NCBI GenBank assembly: GCA_039720395.1
Contig: CM077828.1
Span: forward strand, 27,508,717-27,572,716
Length of the DNA: 64,000 bases
Origin: Liquidambar formosana
Taxonomy: Eukaryota; Streptophyta; Magnoliopsida; Saxifragales; Altingiaceae
Direction of reading: 5' to 3'
A program made the position numbers and the translations under genes. The notes below the pieces were generated by a model, which did not search any database, was not told the origin of the DNA, and was given only the letters and a program-made list of their open reading frames with translations. Of the stretch, positions 36,001 to 47,818 are shown piece by piece. Each line of letters starts with the position of its first letter. Within the stretch, counting starts at the first letter, position 1.

Positions 36001-39000
36001 GAACAGTTGTTACTGCTACTCCCACCAAATCTTTTAACACTTTGTTGATACCAATTCTAATTAGAGGAAGAATTGGCATATGAATGATGCATCCAAATAG
36101 GAAAAATCGTATTTTAGATATTCTTAGATATAATTTTTCCTACTCTTCAAATTTGAAATCCAGTGACCTATTTTAATACTCTGAACCAGATGCAGTAAAT
36201 TGTGTTTTGAGTATCTAAGAATCACACTTGTAGGATTATGAGAAGCTCCCTTGTTTTTAATAACTAGGAAATAGCCATCACTGCTAAAACTAGTCCAATA
36301 ATAATTGCTAAGATTAGAATTGAGTGAAAGTGGTGACGAAATGTTTAACTTGTACAAATATTTCCATTTTCTAATATGACCTGATCCGTTCATTCGTAGA
36401 GCTATTTATTCAATCGCAGACATTTCTGGAACACCTCTAACAGAGGGACAAATAGTCAATTTTGAAAGAACTTATTGTCAACCTCTTTCAGATATGAATC
36501 TATCTGATTCAGAAGGGAAGAACTTGCATCAGTATCTCAATTTCAATTCAAACATGGGTTTGATTCACACTCCATGTTCTGAGAAAGATTTACAAGTTAC
36601 ATTGATCAATATTTACAAATTCATAATATCAAAATTTTACTATCATATTCTATTATTACTTGTATTGGTAGATTGATAGGCCATAGTTTCTTAAAAATTT
36701 TAGTGCTTAGTAGCTCCTAGTTCTTCCACATTACGTATGACTGATCTTTCTGCACGTCTTTTAGTCTTTGCTCAGAATTACACTGAATGTGACGTTGTGA
36801 TAGCACTTTTTTATGTGCTTCTCATTGAGTCTTAGTTGCATCCTCACTTCCCATTTTCACCTTCTGCACCTTTCACCTGTTCTGGTTACTTTGGTCCAAG
36901 AAAGATCATTAATCATTAGATACACTCCTCACTATCTCTAGGATGTAAAATGCAGGAATGCTCTCCGACCATGCTAGTGGTGCTTATAACTCCACCACCC
37001 ATTGATGAGGAAGGACGTAAAGAATATGCACGGTATGACACATTTTTCTTCAAAGTGCATTTTAATATACTGAGGAGGGGGGTAATTTGTTGTAGAATTG
37101 TGACCTAATGTGGAATTAGTAGGAAGAAGACATGGTGATTGTTGGGAAGTCCCACATCCTACAACGTTTAAATATAAAAATTTGATATGATTTGATATAG
37201 CTGTTTGGGCCCTCCACCTAATAGCTTAGGCTTTTAGGTTGGAAATTTTACAGTGATTATAACAGCTATTATAATGGTTATTAATGTTACGAGACAAAAT
37301 GTCTATACATAAGCTTGGAATACAATGTTAGAAAAATAATGGCTGTTATTCTGTTACTTTTTACTCAATAATATTTAACATTATAGCCATGGTATTGTAT
37401 TATGTTTAATGATCTGATTATCAAGATATAAATATTTAATGAACTATTCCAAAGCAGTAGAGAGCTGCCTTCCCCTTTTCTGATTGTTATTTCTGTTGTA
37501 ATGATTAATCATGGCATATCATCATAATATTAATTACTGAGGCAATTCCCTTGTTTTTTATATATCCAATTTTATCCGTTTATTGTTTATTTTATTTTAT
37601 TTTCTTTCTTTTTTCCTTTTTCTTTTTCACTTTCCTTGTTGACATTGTTTCTACCTTGCTTCTATTGCTGTGTGTGAGGTCTGTGCCGCTTTTCAAAGTT
37701 CCCCCAAGGGCTGGACCTCCCAAAAACTAGGTTCACTCTTGAGAGAGAACCAAATCTGTAACTGTACCAACATGATTTAGGTCCTGTAGGGCGGGACCTC
37801 CCAAAAACTAGGTTCACTCTTGAGAGAGAACCAAATCTGTTTCTGTACCAACATTATTTAGGTCATGTTCTGTCTGGAAATTGGAGGTAGGGATTTTGGG
37901 ATATTTTGACATAAGTGCTTAACCCAATTTAGCTTTCTCTGAACCAGAATTAAAAGAATTCTAATTTCCAGATGCATCAAAATCCTCAAAATTTAGGGAT
38001 TTGTAGTTTAACCTTTAGTTGGAACTTGTAAACCCCAAGTTTTGTGGATATGATCCTCTTCTAGCAACCTTACATTTCCACCTCTATCACCACCATCCCG
38101 CCTCCAACTCGACCTCAATTGCATTGCTGCCACTGCTGCTATTATCATTGTATCATGCTACTTCTACCTTTATCAATGCTAATGTCACCACCTCTGCTGT
38201 CCCCCCAGGCACCCCCACTCCAACAACACCCCATCTCCATTGTTGCCTTCTCTACCTCCAAATCCACCTCACCTCCTTTCCACTTTTGCAGCTACCATTT
38301 CTATAGTACCTTTGTGTCACTGGAACCACAATCAACACAAACATTGGCACCATCACCACTACCGAGCACACCTCCATCACTGTCGCCGCTCTCATCACAT
38401 CCACCAAGAACACCTCCATCATTGAACCTTTGTCCCCTATGATGATGCCACTATAACCTTCATCGCATGCCACTTTCACTACACATCCATTTAAGATAAA
38501 GGGGTAGGGGAGGAAACAGAATTATCTGAATTCCTGAGATTTTCAGGTCTTGGACTCTTTTAAGACTTGGTAATTTTTCAAACTTGAAAGTTTAAAGAAA
38601 AGAAGAGAACCTTGGAGAAAGTATATGATGAATGTTGTTTATTGGTTAAAATATTTTTTACTTTAATTCTTTGGAAATAAGCTCGTTATTGGGCCCAGCA
38701 GATCTGTATATGGTGAGAAAGCAATGAAACTGCCAGAAAGGACAAACGAAGTGACAGGAGTGTATGCGAAGCAGTGTGTGGAGTTAGCTAAGGAACTGGG
38801 TCTCCCCTCCATCAATCTATGGTCCAAGATGCAGGAAACAGAGGGTTGGCAGAAAAAATTTCTGAGGTAAGTGATAGTTGTAGGCTTTACTTTTGGGAAG
38901 ATTCTGTAATCAGCTCTCTAATACTGTAATTTCAACAATGTCGCATAGGTTGTGTTGGCCTAACTACTCTAAGTATGCTGCACTTATCTGATGGAGTTCA

Positions 39001-39790
39001 ATTGGGATCTATGATTTCTTTCTTTCCCCAAAGAGAATATTTACTTCAATTTTAGAGCCTTTATTGTTCTTGCAGTGTTCTTGCAGTGCCTTGAATGATT
39101 TTCCTTCTTACTGCTACAATATTCTTTTTTTTTTTTTTTCCCTTTTTTTTTTATAAATTTTTGGGACAATCAATAGGACCTACCTCTGCTCCTAACTCCC
39201 CTAATGTCACCAATGGGTATAAATGCTCTTCCATGAGCTTGAACCCGAGATCACTCACTCAACAAGTAAGGAGATTGGCATTAGGTTATCATGCCATTGG
39301 TAGATCTGAGCACTTTTAAAGAAATCAATGGTGGAAAAAAGATGCCGAGCACTTTGGCAAGTTGTGAGAATAGAATCTTAGTCCTGGAAAAAATACTGAA
39401 TCTATGCGTAGGGAATTACCATTAAAGTAACTATGTGTAGGGAATTACCATTAAAGTAAATAAATTAATTTACTATTATAATTAATATCCCATCTATAAT
39501 TAGTTCTTTAAGAAGTTAACCAAGGTCAAAGTACCATTACATAATATGTTGTTGTTGTCTTCATCATCTCTTTCTTTTTCCATTTTTAACTTTTTTTTAA
39601 TTTTAATTTTATTTTATACAGTGATGGGTTGCACTTGACAGAAGAAGGAAATGCAATGGTCCACCAAGAAGTTGTTAGAGTGTTCAACGAAGCCTGGCTT
39701 TCTGCTCCAGATATGCCATATGATTTTCCTCGCAGCTCAGAAATTGATGGAAAGAACCCCGAGAAAGCTTTCCTGCAACAATGCCTATAA
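33068..39790 (+). CDS. GDSL/SGNH-hydrolase esterase (CPRD49 / At5g62930-like)
   Basis: Serine esterase or lipase of the small CPRD49-type GDSL group. Six exons: 33068-33166, 33263-33340, 34918-35058, 36956-37032, 38702-38866, 39622-39790, total 729 nt, 242 aa, normal for this group. The nucleophile block is [10 protein letters not shown] (residues 8-17, Ser11), followed by the block II region [12 protein letters not shown], oxyanion block GAND and the terminal DGLHLTEEG with the Asp/His pair. There is no signal peptide, as in this intracellular branch. Sequence is closest to my recollection of Arabidopsis At5g62930. Introns 2, 3 and 4 are long (1.6-1.9 kb), hold low-complexity and duplicated segments, and intron 5 holds a SINE. 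The promoter contains a Mutator foldback element. The natural substrate is unknown. Confidence 0.93.
33480..34260 (+). repeat. Three imperfect direct repeats in GDSL intron 2
   Basis: Segments at about 33,480-33,530, 34,095-34,150 and 34,185-34,240 share CCAGATGGA.GTGGG and a following ATGGGCA, with spacer drift. Non-coding. Confidence 0.65.
37713..37870 (+). repeat. 81-bp tandem duplication in GDSL intron 4
   Basis: Two nearly identical units begin GGACCTCCCAAAAACTAGGT at 37,713 and 37,794. Non-coding; the high similarity indicates a recent event. Confidence 0.92.
39120..39305 (-). mobile_element. SINE-like element, family A, in GDSL intron 5 (copy 2 of 3)
   Basis: On the minus strand it begins near CTACCAATGGCATGATAACC, carries a GGGTTCAAG B-box-like motif, and ends in an A-rich tail (T-rich at 39,125-39,152 on the plus strand). 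Same family as 705-843 and 48,168-48,338. It lies in the intron antisense to the gene. Confidence 0.65.
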
Positions 39791-40353
39791 TATATAACTT
39801 GCTTTTATGTAAGAGTGCTTAATTGCTTATTTTGGTATTTTCATTATTTTAATTTTTTGGTGTTTTTGCTTTCTGTTTGATGATGCCATACTCTATCTGG
39901 AAAGTATGTGAGAACATTTTGCTGCTTAAATGAACGATCATTTATGAATTTTAATAAGATGTACTCCTTGTTCATTTGGCCAAATGGAAGAAAGTCTCTT
40001 TTGCATTTTGACATGGTCCATGCCTGATTATGCCCAAGGATATAGAGTATTTAAGGGAAGAATGGAGAGCTCTCCTACTTTGCAGAACATTATGCCCAAT
40101 ACAAGATTTAACTACCATCAGAAAGAGACAAAGCTCGTTTAAGTGAGCTAGCCAACTTGAAGCCTGTACTCAACAAGCACACCCAAAAAAATGACACTAG
40201 AGAGCTGAATCCCTTTCTTATCAAGCTATAACTAAAATAGAACAAAGAATGAGGTATTAATATGAGTTTATCTAGTTATATTTCTCAAGCAATTTACATG
40301 ATTCCATTAGATTAATGCAACATTCAACGTATTTGATCAGTTCTCTCGAGTGA
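39791..40353. other. 3' flank of the GDSL gene and gap to the PRP31 pseudogene
   Basis: Contains the GDSL 3' UTR. I see no other gene or element. Confidence 0.5.
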
Positions 40354-41725
40354 TCAGGTCCTCTTGATATTTGAAAATGTACCTGTCTCAGAGAAGTAGG
40401 TACTATGAGTTCCACTGCCGAGCTGGTCTGCATGAGCCTGTGGATTTGTGAGCTTAATGCCCTATATACAGAAAATGGCAATTGCGTATCATTGACACGA
40501 AAAATACAAGTATACTTCAAATATTAAGGGTACAGACGACACCCAAAATGTGTAAGTTCCAGTATTTGATTCAAGGTTAAAACGTAAGATTTGCAGGACA
40601 AAAACTGATTAAACGTCTTTAATATCTAGACGTTGAGGGAGAATTTTTGGTTGCAACTTTGATAATTTAGTAAAATCACACATCTGCATGGGTTAACACT
40701 GAGGGAGACTGTTCATAGACAAGCCAAGAAGTGATGTTTACCTGCACAGGTGTAAATGCCAAACTGGAAGTCAGTCCTGAGGTAGCAGCACTGCTTCCAT
40801 AATGCTTTTCCTTGTACCTAAAAACATTAAGTAAACCGTGAGGACCATATAGGTAAGGTTGGTGATGAGAGGAATTGACGAGTACTCAAAAAACAGCCAA
40901 CTGAAACAGAAGCAAAATAGATGATCATCCAATGCTAACTACTTAAAACAAAATAAAAAAATTTAACAAACAAGCTATGGCACTCATGATGGGCTGGAAG
41001 CTTGGAATACAAAAAGAAACAAGAATTAAGAGGTGAAAGAAGAACCTACTTCTTAGCAACGTTCATCTTCCTTAGCCGGCGACCACCTCTCTTCTTCTTA
41101 GGCTCTGAATCAGGAGCTGGAAGAGGTTTAGGTTGTTTTGCTGGGGGCGGTTCTTGCCGCTTTTCAATCTCCTTACAGATCTCTTCCCGCAAGTTTCTTC
41201 CAGTTTTTCCCGTTGGATCTCACTCGTATAAAATCTACTCGTGCTGCAAGTGTTGATTTAGAAAACCCTGCAAGGTTCTTTCTTTTTTTGCACCAAGACG
41301 CTGAACATCACAAGCTGGCATCTTGACTAATTCTGACAGACCACCGGCAGTCCCTATAAGGTTTGCAGCAACAGCACTCCCAACGACTGCAGAAAGATTT
41401 GGAGCAATGACTCCCATTCTACTCTCCACAAAATCAAGGACCTTTGTCTTTGCTGAATCAAGAGCAAGATCACGATCACATGCATCAATTATCTTTTGAA
41501 GGTTTTCCTCAGGAGGGGGCTTGGCACGAGTAACTGATGCTGTAACTAAAACTACCATGATGAGGGCTGAAATCAAGTATTGTTCTCTTTGCACAAAAGA
41601 GAAAAGCCACCAAAAATATAGAGGTACAAGTAAACAGCAGCGGCATCTACTCGCCTGAAGATTGGCTCCATCGTCGGATAACTCATCAAGGTCTGCCAAG
41701 AAAGAGTCAGCAAGAGATGCCTGAA
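40354..41725 (-). pseudogene. PRP31-like: PRP31 (U4/U6 snRNP factor) pseudogene with exon losses
   Basis: PRP31 is a Nop-domain protein of the U4/U6.U5 tri-snRNP. Minus-strand pieces match it in order: SLADSFLADLDELSDDGANLQ-type N terminus (about 41,655-41,725); ALIMVVLVTASV through the Nop-core stretch GVIAPNLSAVVGSAVAANLI to MPACDVQRLGAKK (about 41,275-41,565); an out-of-frame piece with EIEKRQEPPPAKQPKPLPAP and KKKRGGRRLRKM ending in a stop (about 41,047-41,200); the exon SGLTSSLAFTPVQ (about 40,747-40,818); and the terminal exon GSGTHSTYFSETGTFS, stop at 40,354. Between the first two pieces over 100 residues of the usual protein are missing, and a frame break follows the Nop core. Short introns between the last exons remain, so it is a genomic duplicate, not a processed copy. 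Confidence 0.88.
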
Positions 41726-42104
41726 ATCACCACCAACCCCCCACCCCCCAAACTCACCTGAACTCTATTAACAATGAGGGCATGAGGCAATTATACTAAA
41801 AAATGTAATACGATTTGAACCCCCACAGTAAGAAAAATGAAATCTAGAGCACTAGCAACATAATTTCTCAATTAATTTTACAGCATTGTATATGTATATG
41901 GTTTGAAAAATAAATAAATTAATACTATCATCTTTCTAATAATCAATTAAGACTTCCTGGTCCCGACTCTTTCTGATTCACCACACTACTTTTTTTAAAC
42001 AAGTTTGTCGTTCATCAGAGTTACCCTGCTGTAAAAAGCATAACCACCAAAATTATGCTTCACCAATGTGGTAATTTAAAAATATTAGTAATAATAATAA
42101 CAAT
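41726..42104. other. Gap upstream of the PRP31 pseudogene
   Basis: AT-rich sequence with no gene recognised. The missing upstream PRP31 coding sequence was not found here. Confidence 0.4.
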
Positions 42105-42318
42105 TTCTTACGTGTACCCTAAGGGACACGTGTTAAACTCCAATTAATTACCCAATTATTGCATGAAAAAAATATGTTTTCACAATTTTCCAAATATTTT
42201 TACATTTTTCTAAGCAACTTTCACTAATTTATAATACATTTTCATCATTTTCAATGCAATGATTAAGTCATTAATTACAGCTTAACATGAGTCTTTTGGA
42301 CACGCATTAAGAAAACCC
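42105..42318. mobile_element. Diverged relative of the 19,024 TTAA-flanked MITE
   Basis: The left part carries TTCTTACGTGTACC and GGACACGTGTTAAAC; the right part carries GCTTAACATGAGTC and CATTAAGAAAACCC. Both match the termini and subterminal region of 19,024-19,493. The boundary is approximate because the left tip is degraded. Confidence 0.6.
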
Positions 42319-42625
42319 TTTTATCATTATCTTATATAACAAGAGCCTAAACGTTAGTTTAACGGCGTGAGTGAGTTGGCAGGCCTTCCCGTCCTTTGTA
42401 GCGTGTAGATACTAGGGAATAGAGGTGGCGTTCCTCCTTTTTATTTATATTTTTTTCATCCTTTTTATTTATTTATTTATTATTTATTTGGGGTTGAAGA
42501 TGAAAGACGACTATAGAGTATAGACGATGGTGATTCAAAACAGTTGGGTTGTGGTCTTACGCGGAATTGGAAATAATGAGACAGGATATGTATGAAATAT
42601 AATTCAATTTTTTTCTTAAAAAATA

Positions 42626-42983
42626 GGGTAAATTATAGAAAATCCCTTTGAAGTATGAGAGGGTTAGCAGATAACCCTCCTTATGTTTTAATTTTCTCAA
42701 TGTGCCCCCTAATTCAATTGGAAGACAAAACCAATCATCGATGGTCATCCAATTGGACATGATTTCAGCGTGGATTCCAGCAATTTTGAGCAATACGGGT
42801 CTGTTAATAGTATCACGTGCATAGCCACGTGACTAATTTTCGTCAATTTTCATTAACGGCAAGTAATGATGAGGCACATTGCCAAAAATTAAAAGATAAG
42901 GGAGGCACATTGACAGAATTAAAACATAAAGGGGGTTATCTGTTAACCCCCCATTCTTCAGGGGGGTTTTCTATAATTTACCC
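42626..42983. mobile_element. Mutator-type MITE with long inverted repeats
   Basis: 358 bp with inverted ends of over 50 bp: GGGTAAATTATAGAAAATCC on the left and GGGTAAATTATAGAAAACCC from the right. It is flanked by the 9-bp direct repeat TAAAAAATA at 42,617-42,625 and 42,984-42,992. No coding capacity. Confidence 0.9.
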
Positions 42984-42992
42984 TAAAAAATA

Positions 42993-43521
42993 AGACAAAT
43001 AATTCAATATATAAAAATAGAAATAGAAAAAATATAGATACAAAAATATATGGATATAATACGAATTTTAATAAAAAAATTTGGGACCAATTATTTTATT
43101 TAATATATCACTATTAAAGTATTGATTATTATTTTTATTTTTAAATTCAAATTTTTATAAAATATTGTTAAGAAATCAATCATATTTAAAATAATAATTA
43201 AAATAAAATATATATATATATATTGGTACATTTCCTTGGAAAGAGAGAGGAATTTGTTTAAGAAGATGGATAAAAAAGAGTTTGGATCTTTTGCTTATAC
43301 TTAGGTGTGCTTGGGTTTCCAAGATTGTAACACATCAGCATAAAGAAGCATCCATAAGTTCTAAAACAGCCTTAAAGACCCAAGCACACCTAAGAACAAG
43401 TAGAAGATCCAGCTTAATAAAAAGTTAATGAGTGTGTAGGTTCTGGTCTTTATATAGTTTTCATAGTTTTCTTTCTTAAAATATTAGTTTTCATCCTTGA
43501 ATCGTATATAGGCGAGCTATT
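42993..43521. other. AT-rich spacer
   Basis: Contains a short AT run (about 43,207-43,222) and an imperfect palindrome around 43,300-43,410 (AGGTGTGCTTGGGT paired with ACCCAAGCACACCT). The arms could be another MITE, but I found no target duplication. No gene. Confidence 0.4.
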
Positions 43522-43529
43522 GTTACCAC

Positions 43530-44205
43530 TAGGGGTGCTCACGGGTCGGTTTGGGTCAGGTTTGGGGTTCATCCGCAACCCACCCACAACTCATCAGGTG
43601 AATTAAATTCTCACCCACATCCGCCCATATGATTGGGCGATTTTAACCCAAAAATCATACGGAATGGTAGGTGGGTTGCGGGTGGATTGGCGGATTTAAG
43701 TTTAGCTAGATCTTGCTTTACTTTTTAAAAATCCATCCATTCTATTTTGAATTTTTGAGAGCTTTCATACTGCATTTCAATTATTATAAATATTGTTTTG
43801 GTCAAAACAAGCCATAAAAATTACAAAATAACAATTAACTTGGGAAAAAAATAAAATTAAACAAGCATAAATATAAAAACAAAAAGATAAAAGACTTCAC
43901 AATGCAAAAAACTGATTCAATATTGGTAAGAGATAAGGTCATTCTCCATTTGCTATGTGTCCAATGTAATATGAAGAACCAATGAGACATTGCCATGTGT
44001 ATAATCTAATAAAGTATAAAAATATGCGAGCGGGTGGGTTTTAGTCGGTTTTTATATTTCAAAACCGCAACCACCCACGAAACCGCAAAAAGTTAAAATT
44101 CTAAACCGCTACCCACCCATTCTATCGGTTGAAACTACCCAATGCCTTCGAGTTGGGTCGGATTGGACGGTTTTTGCGGGTCTAGCGGGTGAGTGAGCAC
44201 CCTTA
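43530..44205. mobile_element. Non-autonomous hAT element
   Basis: 676 bp with ends TAGGGGTGCTCAC and (reversed) TAAGGGTGCTCAC, flanked by the 8-bp direct repeat GTTACCAC at 43,522-43,529 and 44,206-44,213. Both are typical of plant hAT elements. Subterminal regions are rich in ACCCACCC/GGGTGGGT motifs, likely transposase-binding repeats. No transposase frame. Confidence 0.92.
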
Positions 44206-44219
44206 GTTACCACAAAAAT

Positions 44220-44365
44220 TCATGTGCACCTCCCACTTAATTTACACTTTTTAAGGTTTTATGAAAAATATAAAAGATTTCATAAAAACTAGTGTCGCTA
44301 TCCATTAGAAAACATCATTTTGAACAACTTAGACAAGAAAATTTTTTTTCAAAAAAAATTTCTTC
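44220..44365. mobile_element. Partial relative of the 32,514 Mutator foldback element
   Basis: Shares CACTTAATTTACACTTTTTAAGG, ATGAAAAATAT and GAAAACATCATTTTGAACAAC-type segments with one arm of 32,514-32,923. Only about one arm is present, so it is a truncated copy. Confidence 0.65.
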
Positions 44366-45898
44366 TAGTATCCAAGGGAACTTTTCAACAACAATTTCCA
44401 AACACAACTCAATAATTAATTAATAGCATTAACTTCTACTTTTCTCCTTCTATAAGCAAAGGCTTCAAAGTCATAGCCATCCCAAATGTGACCATAATAA
44501 GATGTTATAGATTATCTGGATCACTCCTAATTGGTGAGATCCGTAATTTGGACAGTATAGATATGCACCGGAGATAATCCTTGCACCTTGTTTTCTTTTC
44601 CCCTTTGTTTTTGTCCCTCGGACCGAACTCATTTAAAACACATTTTCAATGGCCTAATTAAGAACATTTTATACACAGTTAAGGGTAATAAAATAGCAAA
44701 CGTTACACTTGACCGCTATTACTACTCAGGTCTCAGGGTAATTAATATCTAATGAAATCAACATGTCTCAATTGTGTTTTTTTCTTTTTTGTCATTACTG
44801 ACCAGATTTAACATTAAGTTCATATCTTGATGACTTGATTAAATTTGACATCAATGCAAACTCACTAAGAGAGAGGAAAAATTTTGTAGTCAAGATAGAT
44901 TTCAATTTCAGTTACAAAACTCATATAAAATTAATAATATATAGGGTTATATTGGATATTTTATTAAATCTACTCTCTGAGCCCATTTAAATTGACTAAA
45001 TTGCCCTAATTTTTTTGACATATTTTTCTTCTTTAAACTATTATATTTCTTCAATGTCATAATCAACTCAAAGTTCATACAAAAAATACTGGACAAATCA
45101 GTTTGGAAAAGGGTGCGGTTCATTGTTCATGGTTAGTTTGTTAGATATACGATTAAATCAATTTAAAAAAGGTATATAAATATAAATAAATTATGAAGAA
45201 TGTGAGTAAATGAAATTTGATGATTCGAGCTCAGAGACATTACATTTACACACTTCGGAAGTAATCAAAATTTCCAGACAACCTGTTAAAATGTAACGGT
45301 GCTTCCCAACCCTCCAACAAATTGCATAATTAATCCCTCCCATTAAAATTAATATTAAGGTTAAAATGGTTATTTTTTAAAATATTAGTTCAAATTTGTT
45401 TTTTTTAACGTTTTTTTCCTAACATGTCTTGAGTTACGTGTCCAAAATAACTGAAAAAATTAGAAAAGTCTGAGAATTTGCTCATCTCCTAAATAGAAGA
45501 ATTACCTCGAGCCCATGATGTGGCACTAGTCGATAGGATGATTGCCCTCTCAACTAAATAGATGTAAATGACTAAACTACCATTGATAAAATTTTGAAAG
45601 ACAAATATGTCCATCTACCACCACAGTATATACCTTTGTCCTCCCTTTGACCATTTTTTTCCAGAAAAAAGGAAAATTACATAACTGGACAATCCTCACG
45701 ATGAAACTATTTGGTCATGAAGAAATAGAAGCTTAATAGTCACTAGTGTTAAGCAAGTCTAACCATTGGATGAACCATGAACCAACGGCCATGATCAATC
45801 CCCTGTAATAAATGCCTCCCCATCCTCACCTATTAAGAAAGAAATACAAGAGAGAAACAGCTCCAAAATCTTCCCTCATTTTCTGTTTGCTTCCGCTC
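44366..45898. other. Intergenic region and promoter of the MYB gene
   Basis: AT-rich, no gene or clear transposon end seen. An in-frame upstream ATG at 45,812 could extend the MYB protein by 29 residues. Confidence 0.45.
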
Positions 45899-47818
45899 AT
45901 GGAGTTTGACACCAAATACAAGGAAAACCTTGCCACCCATCAATTATTTATGTCTGATAATCACTTGAAACCCTATATGGGAGATGTTTTTTCCATAGAA
46001 CCATGTCCATCCAAAGGTTTTCTTCAAGATCTTCCCACTCTTGATCAACTTCTGGCAAATGGGTCTTCCTCAAATCCTATATTTGGTGTACAAACCGCAT
46101 GTAATTTCGATCCTTTCGACCCTTTCACATATGGGTGTTCGACAAATTTTGATGTTTACGAGTCCAAGCCATATGCAGAAAATGGTGGAAATGGTGGAGT
46201 ACTAATGCAAAATTTTCAGAGCGGTGTATACATGAATCAGCCTCAGAAAACTCTCGTCGATGTTGCGGAATCCGATCGGAGCCATCTACCCTTTAGCTAT
46301 CAAGAAATAATAAAACCTATGAACTTTGTGTTACCAGATGAAGTCTCATGCATAACGGCGGAAAATGGGTATTATAAGGAAGTTGGCAACAACAAGAATA
46401 GGACATCGGCATCGTCGTCGAGAAAACCATGCAAAGGTCGTAAGAAGTCCAATGTGGTTAAGGGGCAATGGGCCCCTGAAGAAGACAGGTAGAAGAGATT
46501 TAATTCTAGCTTAATGCATTTTTGGAATTTTATTTATTTATTTATTATTTTTACGAATTTCTATGTTTGGTTTTGTTCTATTTTTCTTATCATGTATTCA
46601 TGAATGAATGTGCAGACTCTTAGTTCAACTGGTAGAACAGTATGGAGTGAGAAAATGGTCTTTTATTGCTCAGATGCTGCATGGAAGGATAGGCAAGCAG
46701 TGTAGAGAGAGATGGCATAACCACCTAAGGCCTAATATCAAGGTTTTCAGTTCTTCCTTAGAATATATCTACTGTGTTTACACTGCACTTTTGTTGAACT
46801 CACTGATTCAACATACCCTCATCGAGTCAAAGACATACACATGTATACATCACATATATATATGGTCACATAAAACACAAATAGTATGCTCTATTGCTTA
46901 TATTTTTTACCCAAATCCTATTACTCAAATGACGTGGTAATTGGGTTAACCAATCGAAAATTTATTTTAAAAAATAACTATTCATAGTGGACTGATGTGA
47001 CTGCTATCATATCATTTGGGCAAAAATTTTGGACAACTCAACATTTTCTAAACACAATAGCAACTCTGCATGCACTTTGTTGCTAGTTTTAAATGGTGCA
47101 TCAATTGAAACCATGCCTAGTTTACAAATATGGGCAAAAATAAAGCTGCATAGATATCATGGGACTAATGCGTTCAATATCCACATTACTGACTATCATA
47201 CACATAAAAATATGGATTCCAATTCATTTAAATTTATTACTGCAGAAGGATATATGGAGTGAGGAGGAAGATAAAATTCTAATTCAAGCCCATGCAGAAA
47301 TAGGAAATAAATGGGCAGAAATTGCAAAGAGGTTGCCTGGAAGAACCGAAAACTCAATAAAGAACCATTGGAATGCAACCAAAAGAAGGCAATTCTCGAA
47401 ACGAAAATGTCGCTCAAAGAATCCAAGATCAGGCACCCTTTTGCAGGAATATATCAAGAGCTTGAACTTAGGTTCCAGTGCAGTGGATTATCGAAAAACC
47501 ACTTCTATCAAAGAGGCCAGCATGACAGATAATAGTATAATCAAAACCCCAGCTCAGCCAGAGACTTCAGAGTTTTGCTCCAGTGATCGGCTAGTTCCAG
47601 ACTATGATTTCGATGAAGTCCCGGACTTTTCTTTTGATGAGGACATCTTTGGAGAGAGTAGTGTCGATTCTCTTCTCGATGAGATGCCTTGTGGTGCCCC
47701 TGTTGGTGATGAGAAAAACTTTGAGATTGAAATGCCATTAGATGTGACTTCATTGATGGAGTATGAAGTGAAGAAGGAGATTGATTTGGTGGAGATGATT
47801 TCCCAAGTTAATTTCTGA
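45899..47818 (+). CDS. R2R3-MYB transcription factor, MYB98 clade
   Basis: DNA-binding transcription factor. Exons 45899-46488, 46616-46742 and 47246-47818 sum to 1,290 nt, 429 aa. Two MYB repeats start near residue 190: R2 with the Trp series W(APEEDR), W(SFIAQML), W(HNHLRP), and R3 with W(SEEEDKIL), W([10 protein letters not shown]), W(NATKRRQ). The linkers [17 protein letters not shown] and [17 protein letters not shown] are the hallmark of the MYB98/MYB64/MYB119 and MYB115/118 group. After R3, [17 protein letters not shown] and VDSLLDEMP match MYB98 itself, the synergid-cell regulator of pollen-tube attraction. The N-terminal half is variable, Asn/Ser-rich. ATG at 45,899 (MEFDTKYK) is chosen because the upstream in-frame ATG (45,812) gives an unconserved extension. 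Intron 2 holds a repeat fragment. The synergid role is inferred by homology. Confidence 0.92.
46900..47040. mobile_element. MITE-like repeat in MYB intron 2
   Basis: Shares GTGGTAATTGGGTTAACCAATC, AGTGG.CTGATGTG and ATTTG.GCAAAA segments with about 4,250-4,440 and 15,410-15,580 in the tandem duplication. Ends are near-complementary (TTTTTACCCAAATCCTA on the left, CATTTGGGCAAAAA on the right), suggesting a small inverted-repeat element. Confidence 0.6.

Noticed and set aside
38019..38479. Pro/Thr/His-rich frames in GDSL intron 4
   Set aside because: ACC/CAC-rich low-complexity intronic DNA; the spliced GDSL frame skips it cleanly.
41000..41730. Intact PRP31 gene
   Set aside because: Large missing internal segment, frame break and stop codon preclude a full Nop-domain protein.
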